From an uncultured Bacteroidota bacterium (GTDB taxonomy: Bacteria; Bacteroidota; Bacteroidia; B-17B0; Aurantibacillaceae), in assembly GCA_937873155.1 (NCBI GenBank), contig CALMVZ010000004.1:62001-126000 (forward strand): 64,000 nt of DNA, written 5' to 3'. Positions within the stretch are counted from its first letter, which is position 1. Every line of letters starts with the position of its first letter. Below are positions 35,701 through 44,800 of this stretch, one piece after another. Below the pieces are notes generated by a model. That model saw nothing but the letters and a program-made list of their open reading frames with translations. It was not told where the DNA came from and ran no database searches. The translations under genes were made by a program, and so were the position numbers.

Positions 35701-37183
35701 GTCCGGGAGGTGTAGTTATCACCATCGAGAATGTTGCAGGACAATTCTGCGGATTCGTTACAGTTTGATAAATGGTATACGTTGTTGAAGGTCCGAAATT
35801 GACGACACTCGTTGCATTCGTCGTAGTAAATGACGAAGGAGCTCCAGGTCCCGTAAATGAATAACTCTGGACTGAAGGCGGCCCTGTTCCTGTATTTGTT
35901 ATGGTGTAAGTAGTACATGTATTACCGACCGTAAATCCTGCATTCGGGAATGAACCGAATTGTAAGTTCACGGTTTTTGTAATTGGTGTACAGATACCAA
36001 TAGGATTCATTGTTAAAGTATAGTTACCGGGTGTTGTAGTTGTGATCGTTTGATTTGGATTAGCAGTAATACCACTACCGGGAGGACCAGTCCAACTATA
36101 AGGCCCTAGTCCCGGAGGGGCGACCATCGTTCCTGTTGTGACACCACAAGCAGCAACACCTACTACAGCATTACCGGCAGGGAATTGAATATTGTTGACA
36201 GTTACTGTCATTGGTAAACATTGAGTATCAAAGAAAGCGTAACCATAATGTGCCCAACCGTCACAGTCACCTACAGTGATCTTGATCGTAACGCAAGAGC
36301 CTAAATATGGAGTTAAGTCTATCGCTTTGATGATCCAGTTTGGAGTGTAAGAAATGTTTCCGCTTGTAGTCCAACCCACAGCGCTTACTGTAGCGCATGA
36401 CGGACCCGGAGGTGTGATACTAACTTGCGGACAAGCTAAAATATTATTCATACAATCCAATAATTCAACACGGATGTAAGGCTGATCGCAACATGCGTGA
36501 CCGGAGCCATCCATAGCTGCTTTATAGCAGAATTGGAATAAACAGTTTGAAGAAGTAACAGGAAATGTTTGCTGGATACGAACAACCTCACCTTTCATAG
36601 TGATGTTATCGTTCATCTGGATAACTTTTGTTCCGCCGAAAGGAGAGTTAGGAATAACTCCTAATGGAGCCGGAGCAGTCCAAGGTGTGGTACGGATCCA
36701 TGCATCAGTACTTCCCGGATTTGGACAACAGCCTGCCTGTGTACAAGAACCGTTAATACCTGAGTTCTGACCCCATGAAGCTTGCCATCCTAACAGACCG
36801 GTACCGATAGTACCGACAGTACTTGTAGAAGTGGTAGACGGCGACGATTCGAAATCTTCATTCACACAAGGCGCTGCGTTGATACTTGGAGTTGATGGTC
36901 CGCCTTTAGCGGTCATTGAATTAAAACCACCGGTTGAATAACCGTATTTTTTATTAATGAAATCACGTTTCTGACTATACATGATAACGTGATATTCCGA
37001 GCCGAAAAAACCACGGCTTAGCGCTTCTTTGTTGGCGGCTGCTTCATCAAATCCTCTTAAGGAATCGGCCGGAAAAATATACGTTAAATACTTAAATGGC
37101 GCCTGGGCATTAATGTTACCACTGATAACAAGTGCTAAAACGCACACCACTAATTTCAAAATATTCTTCTTCATTTTATTCAT
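32783..37183 (-). CDS. Giant T9SS type B surface protein C (type 1 head)
   Basis: The protein has 1466 residues; the second Met (MKKNILKLVV) may be the real start of the signal peptide, with cleavage near NINAQ. The type 1 head (about 27-330) is close to that of E: FKYLTYIFPADSLRGFDEAA, SCTQAGCCPN, GHACCDQPYIRVE and PYLGSCVTIKITVGDCDGWAHYGYAFFD. About eight Ig-like repeats follow, one of them divergent and Tyr/Trp-rich (YWYWMKNTPYYYGGYM). Two PKD-like domains (the last with ADFNHAPIKPIINIDGEV) and a CHU_C domain ending HVVLMK complete it. A 72-base tract (35681-35752) is identical to one in E. Confidence 0.93.
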   Translation of the reverse strand: MNKMKKNILKLVVCVLALVISGNINAQAPFKYLTYIFPADSLRGFDEAAANKEALSRGFFGSEYHVIMYSQKRDFINKKYGYSTGGFNSMTAKGGPSTPSINAAPCVNEDFESSPSTTSTSTVGTIGTGLLGWQASWGQNSGINGSCTQAGCCPNPGSTDAWIRTTPWTAPAPLGVIPNSPFGGTKVIQMNDNITMKGEVVRIQQTFPVTSSNCLFQFCYKAAMDGSGHACCDQPYIRVELLDCMNNILACPQVSITPPGPSCATVSAVGWTTSGNISYTPNWIIKAIDLTPYLGSCVTIKITVGDCDGWAHYGYAFFDTQCLPMTVTVNNIQFPAGNAVVGVAACGVTTGTMVAPPGLGPYSWTGPPGSGITANPNQTITTTTPGNYTLTMNPIGICTPITKTVNLQFGSFPNAGFTVGNTCTTYTITNTGTGPPSVQSYSFTGPGAPSSFTTTNATSVVNFGPSTTYTIYQTVTNPQNCPATFSMVITTPPGPSPAFTAAPSWTQCLAGNAFTFNATTAAGSHTFAFNPTAGAPATGLTNPYGPVSFSATGNFTVTHTINSGGCVSSTQSVVAIMAAPTASILSAAAPPCAGATGSLSGAGGPGTLTWAGPNSWTGVGLNATVTNWQTVNNGVYTLTVNNFGCITTKTVNLVMGVTPSATISNSGPVCLGSPLSFSASIPGGASYWYWMKNTPYYYGGYMVGSPTIAVTTTASAGTYSFYVGYTGCPVQIYTTSVVIVSAASTTVSNTGPYCVGATIQLNANAGGSATYTWSGPGGFSSTIQNPTLTASSTTLAGVYTVTAGVGACTSVKSTTVVINPLPNPIMGSNSPVCLGNNITLSTTGGGTYSWVGPNSFTSLLQNPTIVGATTAMAGVYTVTVTNTFGCKNTGTIGVTVTTPTTTAGNTGPYCAGATIQLNTPAGTSYTWTGPGFSSNVQNPTIGASTSAMSGTYSVTTSNGGCLSFATTSVTVNPLPVVNPTNTGPYCPGQTIQLNVGSFVSYTWSATGFNSNTQNPTLPGAVVGNSGSYVVTVTDMNGCVNTNNTNVTVNPTPIVSASTASVCENGTIILNSSGGATYSWTGPGGFTSSVQNPNIPGATMSMNGMYTVFVTSAQGCTNTAVTTATVDPIPTPVASVMGPVCVGYALSFSATGGVNYLWSGPNGTFGSGPTFSVLATSTSFGGTYNLTASGPNGCSATTQVNAIVNALPTAAIISANNKGCSPVCATFTVSGTGIVNANWVMGDGSYVNGQTVSERCYTTPGIYTVGVTATDANGCTGSNTNTVEVYPIPVADFNHAPIKPIINIDGEVVFTDASWNANIVSWNWYFMNTAQYTSVLQNPTFMYTDPGTYAVALVVKSDKGCSDTLVRPLVVGEDYGIYVPNAFTPNADGLNDVFQPKGFGIVKYEISIFDRWGEKVFQTNVFEEGWDGTFQGRSNKIIEEGTYTWLINLTNVFGKSHELKGHVVLMK

Positions 37184-37197
37184 TAAATAATTACCAA

Positions 37198-37240
37198 CGA
37201 AATTACATCAAATAGCAATAGAATTGAGTTTATTCACTCA
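37198..37240 (-). promoter_or_regulatory. Upstream region of adhesin C: -7-like box and TTCACTCA box
   Basis: CGAAATTA (37198-37205; TAATTTCG on the - strand) is one mismatch from the -7 consensus and 15 bases upstream of the ATG. ATTCACTCA (37232-37240) starts 27 bases beyond it. No convincing second box is 21 bases further. Confidence 0.55.
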
Positions 37241-37263
37241 TTTTAACTGGATTCCCACGAACT

Positions 37264-37290
37264 AAAAAAGGGGGTTTTTAGCCCCCTTTT
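37264..37290 (-). terminator. Terminator after giant adhesin D
   Basis: GGGGG (37270-37274) pairs with CCCCC (37282-37286), extended by AAAA/TTTT, and is followed on the - strand by a T-run. Confidence 0.85.
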
Positions 37291-37315
37291 CGTCGATATA
37301 ATAGATACGTTGGTC

Positions 37316-40300
37316 TTATTTCATAAGGGTTACATGGCCTTTCAATTCATGAGATTTACCAAATACACTTGTAGCTTCAATTAACCATGAATAAACCCCA
37401 TTTTCGAGGATGCCGTATTTAACGTCTTTCTTCGATTGCATAGTTCCGTCCCATCCCTGCTCAAAATCCTTGGTAGAGAACACCTTTTCGCCCCAACGGT
37501 CGAAAATGTTGAGTTCATATTTCACTACACCAAATCCTTTTGGCTGGAAGATATCATTCAATCCGTCACCATTTGGTGTAAATGCATTAGGAACATAAAT
37601 TCCAAAGTCTTCACCAACAACTAACGGACGAATTAAAGTATCGTAACAGCCCTGATCACTCTTCACTACTAAAACAACAGGATAGGTTCCCGGTTCAGTA
37701 TAAGCGAAAGTCGGATTTTGTTCAACAGAAGTGTATTGAGCTGTATTCATGAAATACCAGTTCCAGCTAACAATTGTGGCACCCCATGATGCATCAGTGA
37801 ATGTCACATACTGATCTATATTAATGATCGGTTTAATCGGTGCGTGATTGAAATCGGCAACAGGCTGGGCATAAATGTCAATTGTTACAGGAACAACTGT
37901 GCTTGTACAACCAAATGCATCCATCACTGTTAATCCTAAAGTATATTGGGCTGCTTCATCAAAACAATAAGCACCATTCACTGATCCTGTAATTCCTGCT
38001 CCATTCAGGATCCAGTTATAACTTTGAATAGATGAACTTGAACCGGCCGTAAATGTTACACAAGCCGGGACACATCCTTTCGCATTCCCTAAACTGATGT
38101 TTGAATTTGGAATAGGATTCACCATGATGTTTGTGTTAGCAGAATTACTGCAACCATTTGCTGTACCAACAACGCTGACGTTGATGGAAGTGTTGCCGCT
38201 GTATGGATAAGTTGGCCCTGTGATATTGCCCGGCTGCCATACATAAGTATTAGCACCGCTTGCGGTTACCACTGCAGGCTGTCCGGCACATACTGTAGCA
38301 CTTGTTGCTGTTACGGTTGGTTGAGGGAAGAAAGTTAAATTAATAATATCAGTGGCAGGACAATTGAATGCATCTGTTGCGTTAACGGTGTAAATATAAT
38401 TTCCTGCTAAAGTTTCATTTATAGAATATCCCGATGTTGCAGGACCGGATACCCAATTGTAATTATAAGGACCGGTTCCGCCTGCACCAATTGCTGTTAC
38501 ATTTATCGGCGTATTTGCACAAGCAGAGAATGTAGCACTATTGATAGAAACTGAAAATGCTGTTGGTTGAGTAATTTGCGTAGATGCCATGCTTGTACAG
38601 CCATTTGCATCTGTTACAACACAAGTATAGGTTCCCGCAGCTAAATTAGAAGCATTTTGACTTGTTTGTGATGGAATGGTACTCCAGTTATAATTGAAAG
38701 GTCCTGTCCCCACGGTCACATTCACTGTTGAGGTTCCATTGCTCTGTCCGTTACACATTACATTACTTCCAGTGAAATTGAAAACAGGAAGAGGATTAAT
38801 AACAACTGTGTATGTAGTACTTGCTGTGCAACTTCCGGAGCTTACTAATAATGTATAAACTCCGCTTGCTGATGCTGTAACATTATTTATTGTAGGATTT
38901 TGATTTGATCCGGTGTAACCTGGGCCGCTCCATGCATAACTTGCACCACCGCTGCCAAATAAGTTTAAAGTACCACCTGCACAAACAGGACTATTACCTG
39001 CTGCGTTAGGAGTCGGAACAGGTAATACAGATACGTTTGCTGTTGCTGTATTCACACAACCACTGGCATTGGTAACCGTTACTACATATGCACCGGACAT
39101 AGTTAATTGTGCAGAAGGAATATTTGGATTCTGAGCAGCAGATGTGAATCCTCCGGGACCAGACCAGGAGTAGGTCACCCCACCGTTGGATGTTAAATTG
39201 ATGGTTGTGTTAACACAGGTAGTTGGATTATTTACTACAATAGTTGGTAAAGCATTTACAACAACGTTAGTAGTAGCAAAAGCTGAACATCCTTGAGCAT
39301 TGGTTACACTAACTGTATATACGCCACCATTAGTAGTTTGTGCATTTGAAATAGTCGGATTTTGTAAATTAGAGTTGAAAGCAGGACCGGTCCATGTATA
39401 AGAATTAGATGCGCCAACATTTAATTGAATAGTATTTCCTACGCAATAAGGCCCGGTATTACCTGGTGCAACAACAGGAACAGGATTTACAGTTACCATT
39501 GTTGTAGCTGTAGATACACAACCACTCGTCGAAGCAGTCACAGAATACACTCCTGTCATTGCTGTAGTTGAAGACGGAATGTTTGGATTTTGAACACTTG
39601 AAGAATATCCTCCGGGGCCACTCCATGTAAATGAAGTCGCAGCAGGAGTACTCAAATTAATTGTCTGTCCGGCGCAATAAGGTCCTGTATTAGATGCTGT
39701 GCTTGTTGGTGTATTAATTGTTACGTTCACGTTCGCTGTACTTGTACAACCTGCATTTGTAACAGTAACTGAATACACACCTGTATTTACTGCAGAAGTT
39801 ACGGGTATAGTTGGATTTTGTAATGTTGAAGTGAATGCGTTTGGCCCGGTCCACGAATAAGTTCCGCCGCCGGTTGAAGTTAAATTAAGAGGATTACCGG
39901 CACAAATCGGGCTATTGCTTCCGATAACGATCGCAGGTGAAGGATTCACAATTACGTTTGTTGTTGCTACACCTTTACATCCTTGGGCGTTTGTAACGGT
40001 TACTGTATATACACCTCCCATTGCTGTTGTAGCTGCGGGAATAGTCGGGTTTTGCAAATTAGAATTGAATGAATTTGGTCCTGTCCATGTATAAGATGCG
40101 GAAGCTCCAACATTCAATTGAATAGTCGCGCCAGGACAATAAGGTCCTGTATTACCGGCAACAGGAGTTGGATTTGGATTCACGGTAACGTTTGTAACTG
40201 AAGTTGTAGTACAAGCGCCATTTGAAACTGTTAATGTATAACTGCCGGAATGACCAGTTGTAGAAACAGGAATAACCGGATTCTGTGCAGTAGAAGTAAA

Positions 40301-41245
40301 ACCTCCCGGACCTGCCCAGGAATAAGTTCCGCCACCTGTACCAAATAAACCGAAAGCTGTACCTGCACAAACAGGACTGTTATTTGTTGCAGTAATTGTA
40401 GGAGTAGGAACAACACTAACAGTAGCAGTGATAGTTCCTGTTCCGCAACCACCCGGTTTGTTAGCGGTATATGTTGTGGTTGCTGAAGGAGAAACAATTA
40501 AAGTATTGGTAACGCTTGGTCCGGGTGTCCATGTTGCTGTTCCTGTTCCACCGGTTACGATCAAAGTTGCAGTACCACCTGAACAGATGGTTGCGTTATT
40601 TACCGCAAGTGGTGTACCTACAGGAGCACAGGAAATAACGGCCGTGCCGAAAAAGTTAATAGGAACAGTTGCATTAACACTGCTATAGTTTGAAATACAA
40701 AGGATAAATCTGTCACCGCAATTCACATTTAATGCAGCGCCAAAATTGTTGGCAGATGCACCAGCCGGAATTGGGGTTCCTATACCTGTGCCTCCGCTAC
40801 AAGCAGAATTCCAGCAGCATCTTACAGGAGGTAATGTGTTACCGCTGATACCTGCACAAGTTGCAGCTGTATAATTCCAAAGCGTCCAATCATAACAACC
40901 TAATTGCACACCGGGGCCTGCTGCTATTGAGAACATAAGCGTACCTGGTGATTGACAAGTAAAAATTAAAAAATGCGGATTGATCTCACCACCAAGGAAG
41001 CAACCTGAACCTCCCACCGGAACAATCCCCGCAGGGCTGGTTTGAGGATTTGAAACAGAAGTAGCAGTCGTGAAATCAACAAACATTCCGCTGCCGCTGG
41101 AACCAACAAAAGTGACATTGGTGTTACCACAAATAGTAGGTGCTGTTACACAATCCGGAGAACTTGTGGGTTGTGCAAAGAGATCCAAATTTCCCAAAGA
41201 AAAACTTAAAGCTAGTATGAGGGATATTTTTTTAGTTAAATGCAT
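37316..41245 (-). CDS. Giant T9SS type B surface protein D (type 2 head)
   Basis: The protein has 1309 residues with a signal peptide (MHLTKKISLILALSFSLGNLDLFAQ). Its head (about 26-215) differs wholly from that of A, B, C and E: it contains GCYDWTLW, RCCWNSACSGGTG, NCGDRFILCISNYSSV and NFFGTAVISC. This type 2 head is shared only with protein F. Seven Ig-like repeats, SprB-like repeats (CNGQSNGTSTVNVTVGTGPF), two PKD-like domains and CHU_C follow, very like the second half of E. Only one base separates it from the small gene at 41247, whose stop precedes its ATG, so the two are surely co-transcribed and probably coupled in translation. Confidence 0.93.
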   Translation of the reverse strand: MHLTKKISLILALSFSLGNLDLFAQPTSSPDCVTAPTICGNTNVTFVGSSGSGMFVDFTTATSVSNPQTSPAGIVPVGGSGCFLGGEINPHFLIFTCQSPGTLMFSIAAGPGVQLGCYDWTLWNYTAATCAGISGNTLPPVRCCWNSACSGGTGIGTPIPAGASANNFGAALNVNCGDRFILCISNYSSVNATVPINFFGTAVISCAPVGTPLAVNNATICSGGTATLIVTGGTGTATWTPGPSVTNTLIVSPSATTTYTANKPGGCGTGTITATVSVVPTPTITATNNSPVCAGTAFGLFGTGGGTYSWAGPGGFTSTAQNPVIPVSTTGHSGSYTLTVSNGACTTTSVTNVTVNPNPTPVAGNTGPYCPGATIQLNVGASASYTWTGPNSFNSNLQNPTIPAATTAMGGVYTVTVTNAQGCKGVATTNVIVNPSPAIVIGSNSPICAGNPLNLTSTGGGTYSWTGPNAFTSTLQNPTIPVTSAVNTGVYSVTVTNAGCTSTANVNVTINTPTSTASNTGPYCAGQTINLSTPAATSFTWSGPGGYSSSVQNPNIPSSTTAMTGVYSVTASTSGCVSTATTMVTVNPVPVVAPGNTGPYCVGNTIQLNVGASNSYTWTGPAFNSNLQNPTISNAQTTNGGVYTVSVTNAQGCSAFATTNVVVNALPTIVVNNPTTCVNTTINLTSNGGVTYSWSGPGGFTSAAQNPNIPSAQLTMSGAYVVTVTNASGCVNTATANVSVLPVPTPNAAGNSPVCAGGTLNLFGSGGASYAWSGPGYTGSNQNPTINNVTASASGVYTLLVSSGSCTASTTYTVVINPLPVFNFTGSNVMCNGQSNGTSTVNVTVGTGPFNYNWSTIPSQTSQNASNLAAGTYTCVVTDANGCTSMASTQITQPTAFSVSINSATFSACANTPINVTAIGAGGTGPYNYNWVSGPATSGYSINETLAGNYIYTVNATDAFNCPATDIINLTFFPQPTVTATSATVCAGQPAVVTASGANTYVWQPGNITGPTYPYSGNTSINVSVVGTANGCSNSANTNIMVNPIPNSNISLGNAKGCVPACVTFTAGSSSSIQSYNWILNGAGITGSVNGAYCFDEAAQYTLGLTVMDAFGCTSTVVPVTIDIYAQPVADFNHAPIKPIINIDQYVTFTDASWGATIVSWNWYFMNTAQYTSVEQNPTFAYTEPGTYPVVLVVKSDQGCYDTLIRPLVVGEDFGIYVPNAFTPNGDGLNDIFQPKGFGVVKYELNIFDRWGEKVFSTKDFEQGWDGTMQSKKDVKYGILENGVYSWLIEATSVFGKSHELKGHVTLMK

Positions 41246-41246
41246 T

Positions 41247-41729
41247 TTATCTTGTTATTAAGTTACGGATTGAATTAAGAAATGTCGTATTCTGTAAATT
41301 TTCAAAAAGCATGTTACCGTTAGAGTCGAATCCAACATTGTAGCCGGCTGTTTTTCCATTTAATGAAATGATCTGTGCAGCATCAGCAGCATTGATCCTG
41401 ATAAGTGTATTAATGTCATCCTTCTTTAAAGCAATATTACTGGTCACCTGATCATTGTCGGTACAGATAACAATTCCAATTACGCCCTTAGAACCATTTT
41501 TTAATTTTGCATTTTTATAAATAGTGGTGGTATTATTCAGGTCTATATTTCCATCACGGCTGGTCTTATCAGAGGCTGACCAAACATTCACAGCAATGAT
41601 CTTGTCTTTCGGGTCTTCTTTCGTGTAGGTTTTGATATAAGACACCAAAGAATTGTAGTCCAGGGTTTGAGACTTGAGCATAAAACTTAAAAAGCCGAAG
41701 CACAGAAACAAAAGAAGATGTTTTTTCAT
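41247..41729 (-). CDS. Small secreted protein, Cys-less thioredoxin-like, partner of D
   Basis: I chose the ATG at 41729 (MKKHLLLFLCFGFLSFMLKSQ), a signal peptide; an upstream ATG at 41762 adds a non-signal stretch. The mature part has about 140 residues. IIAVNVWSASDKTSRD resembles the strand and active-site helix of thioredoxin/TlpA proteins (xxNFWASWCPPC), but the CxxC is absent. A strand with VIGIVICTDND and a late GFDSNGNMLFENL hairpin fit that fold. It is a paralogue of the protein at 52552: KAKLKNGSxGV in the middle and LITR at the end are shared. I know no named family. The fold assignment is inference. Confidence 0.8.
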   Translation of the reverse strand: MKKHLLLFLCFGFLSFMLKSQTLDYNSLVSYIKTYTKEDPKDKIIAVNVWSASDKTSRDGNIDLNNTTTIYKNAKLKNGSKGVIGIVICTDNDQVTSNIALKKDDINTLIRINAADAAQIISLNGKTAGYNVGFDSNGNMLFENLQNTTFLNSIRNLITR

Positions 41730-41751
41730 TTTTAGGATGTTAGAGACCCTA

Positions 41752-41815
41752 TAAAGGTACAATTAATGCATGTTTTAACCGATTTTCTCACTCAGCCATA
41801 TTGTTACTTCACTAA
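41752..41815 (-). promoter_or_regulatory. Upstream region of the D operon: -7-like box and two TCAC boxes
   Basis: TAAAGGTA (41752-41759; TACCTTTA on the - strand) lies 23 bases upstream of the ATG. CTCACTCA (41787-41794) and TTCACTAA (41808-41815) are 21 bases apart, and the first lies 27-28 bases past the -7-like box. Confidence 0.6.
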
Positions 41816-41835
41816 ATCGCAAAATTCTATAAATG

Positions 41836-41858
41836 AAAAAAGGGGGCCGAAACCCCCT
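41836..41858 (-). terminator. Terminator after giant adhesin E
   Basis: AGGGGG (41841-41846) pairs with CCCCCT (41853-41858) around CCGAAA, and on the - strand a run of six T follows. Confidence 0.85.
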
Positions 41859-41885
41859 GATTTATAGATAAATTTAGTCTTGATC

Positions 41886-44800
41886 TTATTTCATCAAAGT
41901 CACGTGGCCTTTCAATTCATGAGATTTTCCGAATACGCTTGTACAGTTAATTAACCATGTATAAGTGTCTTCTTTAATGATCTCAGAACCTTTGCGGCCC
42001 TGGAAAGTACCATCCCAACCTTCAGTGAATTCTTTCGTTGAGAATACTTTTTCACCCCAACGGTCGAAGATGTTCAATTCATATTCCACAACACCAAATC
42101 CTTTTGGCTGGAAGATATCATTCACGCCATCACCATTCGGTGTAAATGCATTCGGCACATAGATCCCGAAATCTTCACCTACAACTAAAGGTCTGATGAT
42201 AGTATCTGTACATCCATGATCGCTCTTAACAACTAAAGCAACCGGATAAGTACCGGGCTCTGTGTACATGAATTGAGGATTTTGCTCAATAGAAGTGTAT
42301 TGTGCTGTGCTCATGAAATACCAGTTCCATGATACGATATTAGCACCCCATGAAGCATCAGTGAATGTTACAAATGGATCCTGGTTGATAATTGGTTTAA
42401 TAGGAGCGTGATTGAAATCAGCAACCGGCTGAGGATGTATATTAACGATCACAGGAGTAGCATTGCTTGTACACCCATAAGCATCCATTACAGTTAATCC
42501 CAAGGTATATTGAGCCGCTTCATCAAAACAATACGCGCCGTTTTGAGCACCTGTAATCCCTACACCATTCAACATCCAGCCATAACTTGTAATACTTGAA
42601 CTTCCAGTTGCAGTAAAGTTCAGACAAGAAGGAACACAACCGGTAATGTTACTTACACTGATGTTAGCATTTGGAGTCGGATTAACAAATACACTTGCAT
42701 TTGCTGAGTTACTACAACCGTTAGAAGTACCAACAACAGTCACAGCGATAGAAGTACTGCCGCTGTATGGATAAGTAGGCCCGGTGATATTACCCGGCTG
42801 CCATACATAAGTTGTTGCACCGCTTGCTTGTAATACTGCATTGCCTTGACCTGCACAAACTGTTGCGCTTGTGGCAGAAACCGTAGGCTGTGCGAAGTAA
42901 GTTAAAGTAATGTTTGCAGTTGCAGGACAATTGAACGCATCAACCGCATTAACTATATAATTATAGTTTCCGGCAACAGTTTCTGTAATTGAATAAGCAC
43001 TTGTAGACGGACCTGCTACCCAATTGTAAGTGTATGGACCTGTTCCGCCACTTCCATTCGCGTTGATGTTGATCGGGTTGTTAGCACAAGCTGCTAATGT
43101 TGTACTGCTGATCGCAACATTAAATTGAGTAGGCTGCGTAATTTGTGTTGAAGCCATACTTGTACAACCATTCGCATCCGTTACAGTACAAGTATAAGTT
43201 CCCATTGCCAGGCCGGTTGCATTTTGTGAGGTCTGAACAGGACTTGTGCTCCAGTTATAATTGAATGGTCCTGTACCTACCGTTACGTTCACAGTTGATG
43301 TTCCGTTACTTTGTCCGAAACACAACACATTACTTCCTGTAAAGTTGAATACAGGTAAAGGGTTAATTAATACAGTGAATGTTGTGCTTGCAGTACAGCT
43401 TCCTAAACTGGCTAATAAAGTATACACGCCGCTTGCAGATGCATTCACGTTATTGATAGTTGGGTTTTGAGTTGGTCCGGTATAACCTGGTCCGCTCCAT
43501 GCGTATGTTGTTCCGCCGCTTCCGAATAAATTTAAAATACCGCCTGCACAAACAGGACTGTTGCTTGTAATATTAGGTGTAGGTAAAGGGAATACATTAA
43601 CACTTGCATTAGCAGTGTTCACGCAACCATTCGCGTCCGTTACAGTTACAACATATGTTCCCGACATAGTTAATTGCGCCGCAGGAATATTTGGATTCTG
43701 AGCAGTTGAAGTAAATCCGCCAGGGCCAGACCATGCATAAGCAGTACCGCCTGTAGCAGTTAATCCAATAGTTGTATTCACACAATTAGTAGGGTTATTC
43801 ACTGTAATAAGAGGTAAAGCATTTACTACAACGTTCGCATTAGTTGAATTCACACAACCATTAGCATCTGTAACACTCAGAACATAGTTACCTGCATTTG
43901 ATGTTGCAGAAGTTCCTATGTTAGGTGTTGCGGAATTAGAACTAAATGAACCAGGGCCTGTCCACGTATAAGTTGTACCACCTGTTCCTGTAAAGTTAAT
44001 TGGTTGTCCAACGCAAACAGGGCTATTGCTGACAATGTTTGGAGTTGGAAGCGGATTAACAAGAACGTTCGTAGTTGCAGAAGCAGTACATGTTCCTATA
44101 GAAACGATCACAGTATATGTACCCGACATTAATGTTGTAGCAGAAGGTTGGGTTGCATTCTGTGAATTGGAGCTGTATCCGCCCGGGCCGCTCCATGTAT
44201 AAGATGAAGCAGTTGCTGCATTTAAATTGATTGTAGTTCCTGCACAATAAGGCCCTGTGTTTGCTGCAGAAGTTGTTGGCGTTGTAACAACAACATTCAG
44301 GGTTCCTGTACTTGAACAACCTAATGCAGTTACAGTTACTGTATATACTCCTGCCTCAGCAGTCGTAGCATTTGGAATGTTCGGATTTTGTAATGCAGAT
44401 GTAAATGCATTTGGTCCGCTCCATGAATAAGTAGTTCCGCCGCTTGAAGTTAAATTGATCGGAGTATTGATACAAACAGGACTATTGCTTCCCATTACAA
44501 CAACCGGACTTGGATTAACAACAACGTTAGTTACTGCAGTATTCGTACAACCATTAGCATCAGTAACGGTAACAGTATAGTTACCCGAATTAGCTACAAC
44601 TGCATTTGTTTGAGTTGGGTTTTGAGCATTTGAACTGAATGAACTTGGGCCACTCCATGTATAAGTACTGAATGCACCTACACTTAACGAGATCGTATTA
44701 CCCGGACAATATGCACCAGTATTATTAGCTACCGGCGTTGGTAATGGATTTACAAGAACGTTTGTAGTTGCAGCAGCAGTACAAGTACCAACTGAAACTG

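Noticed and set aside
35238-35768. Long + strand open frames inside the adhesin genes (also 27301-27609, 48460-48792, 40428-40688)
   Set aside because: They are antisense shadows of Thr/Gly/Pro/Val-rich repeat codons; composition is low-complexity and the - strand frame is plainly coding.
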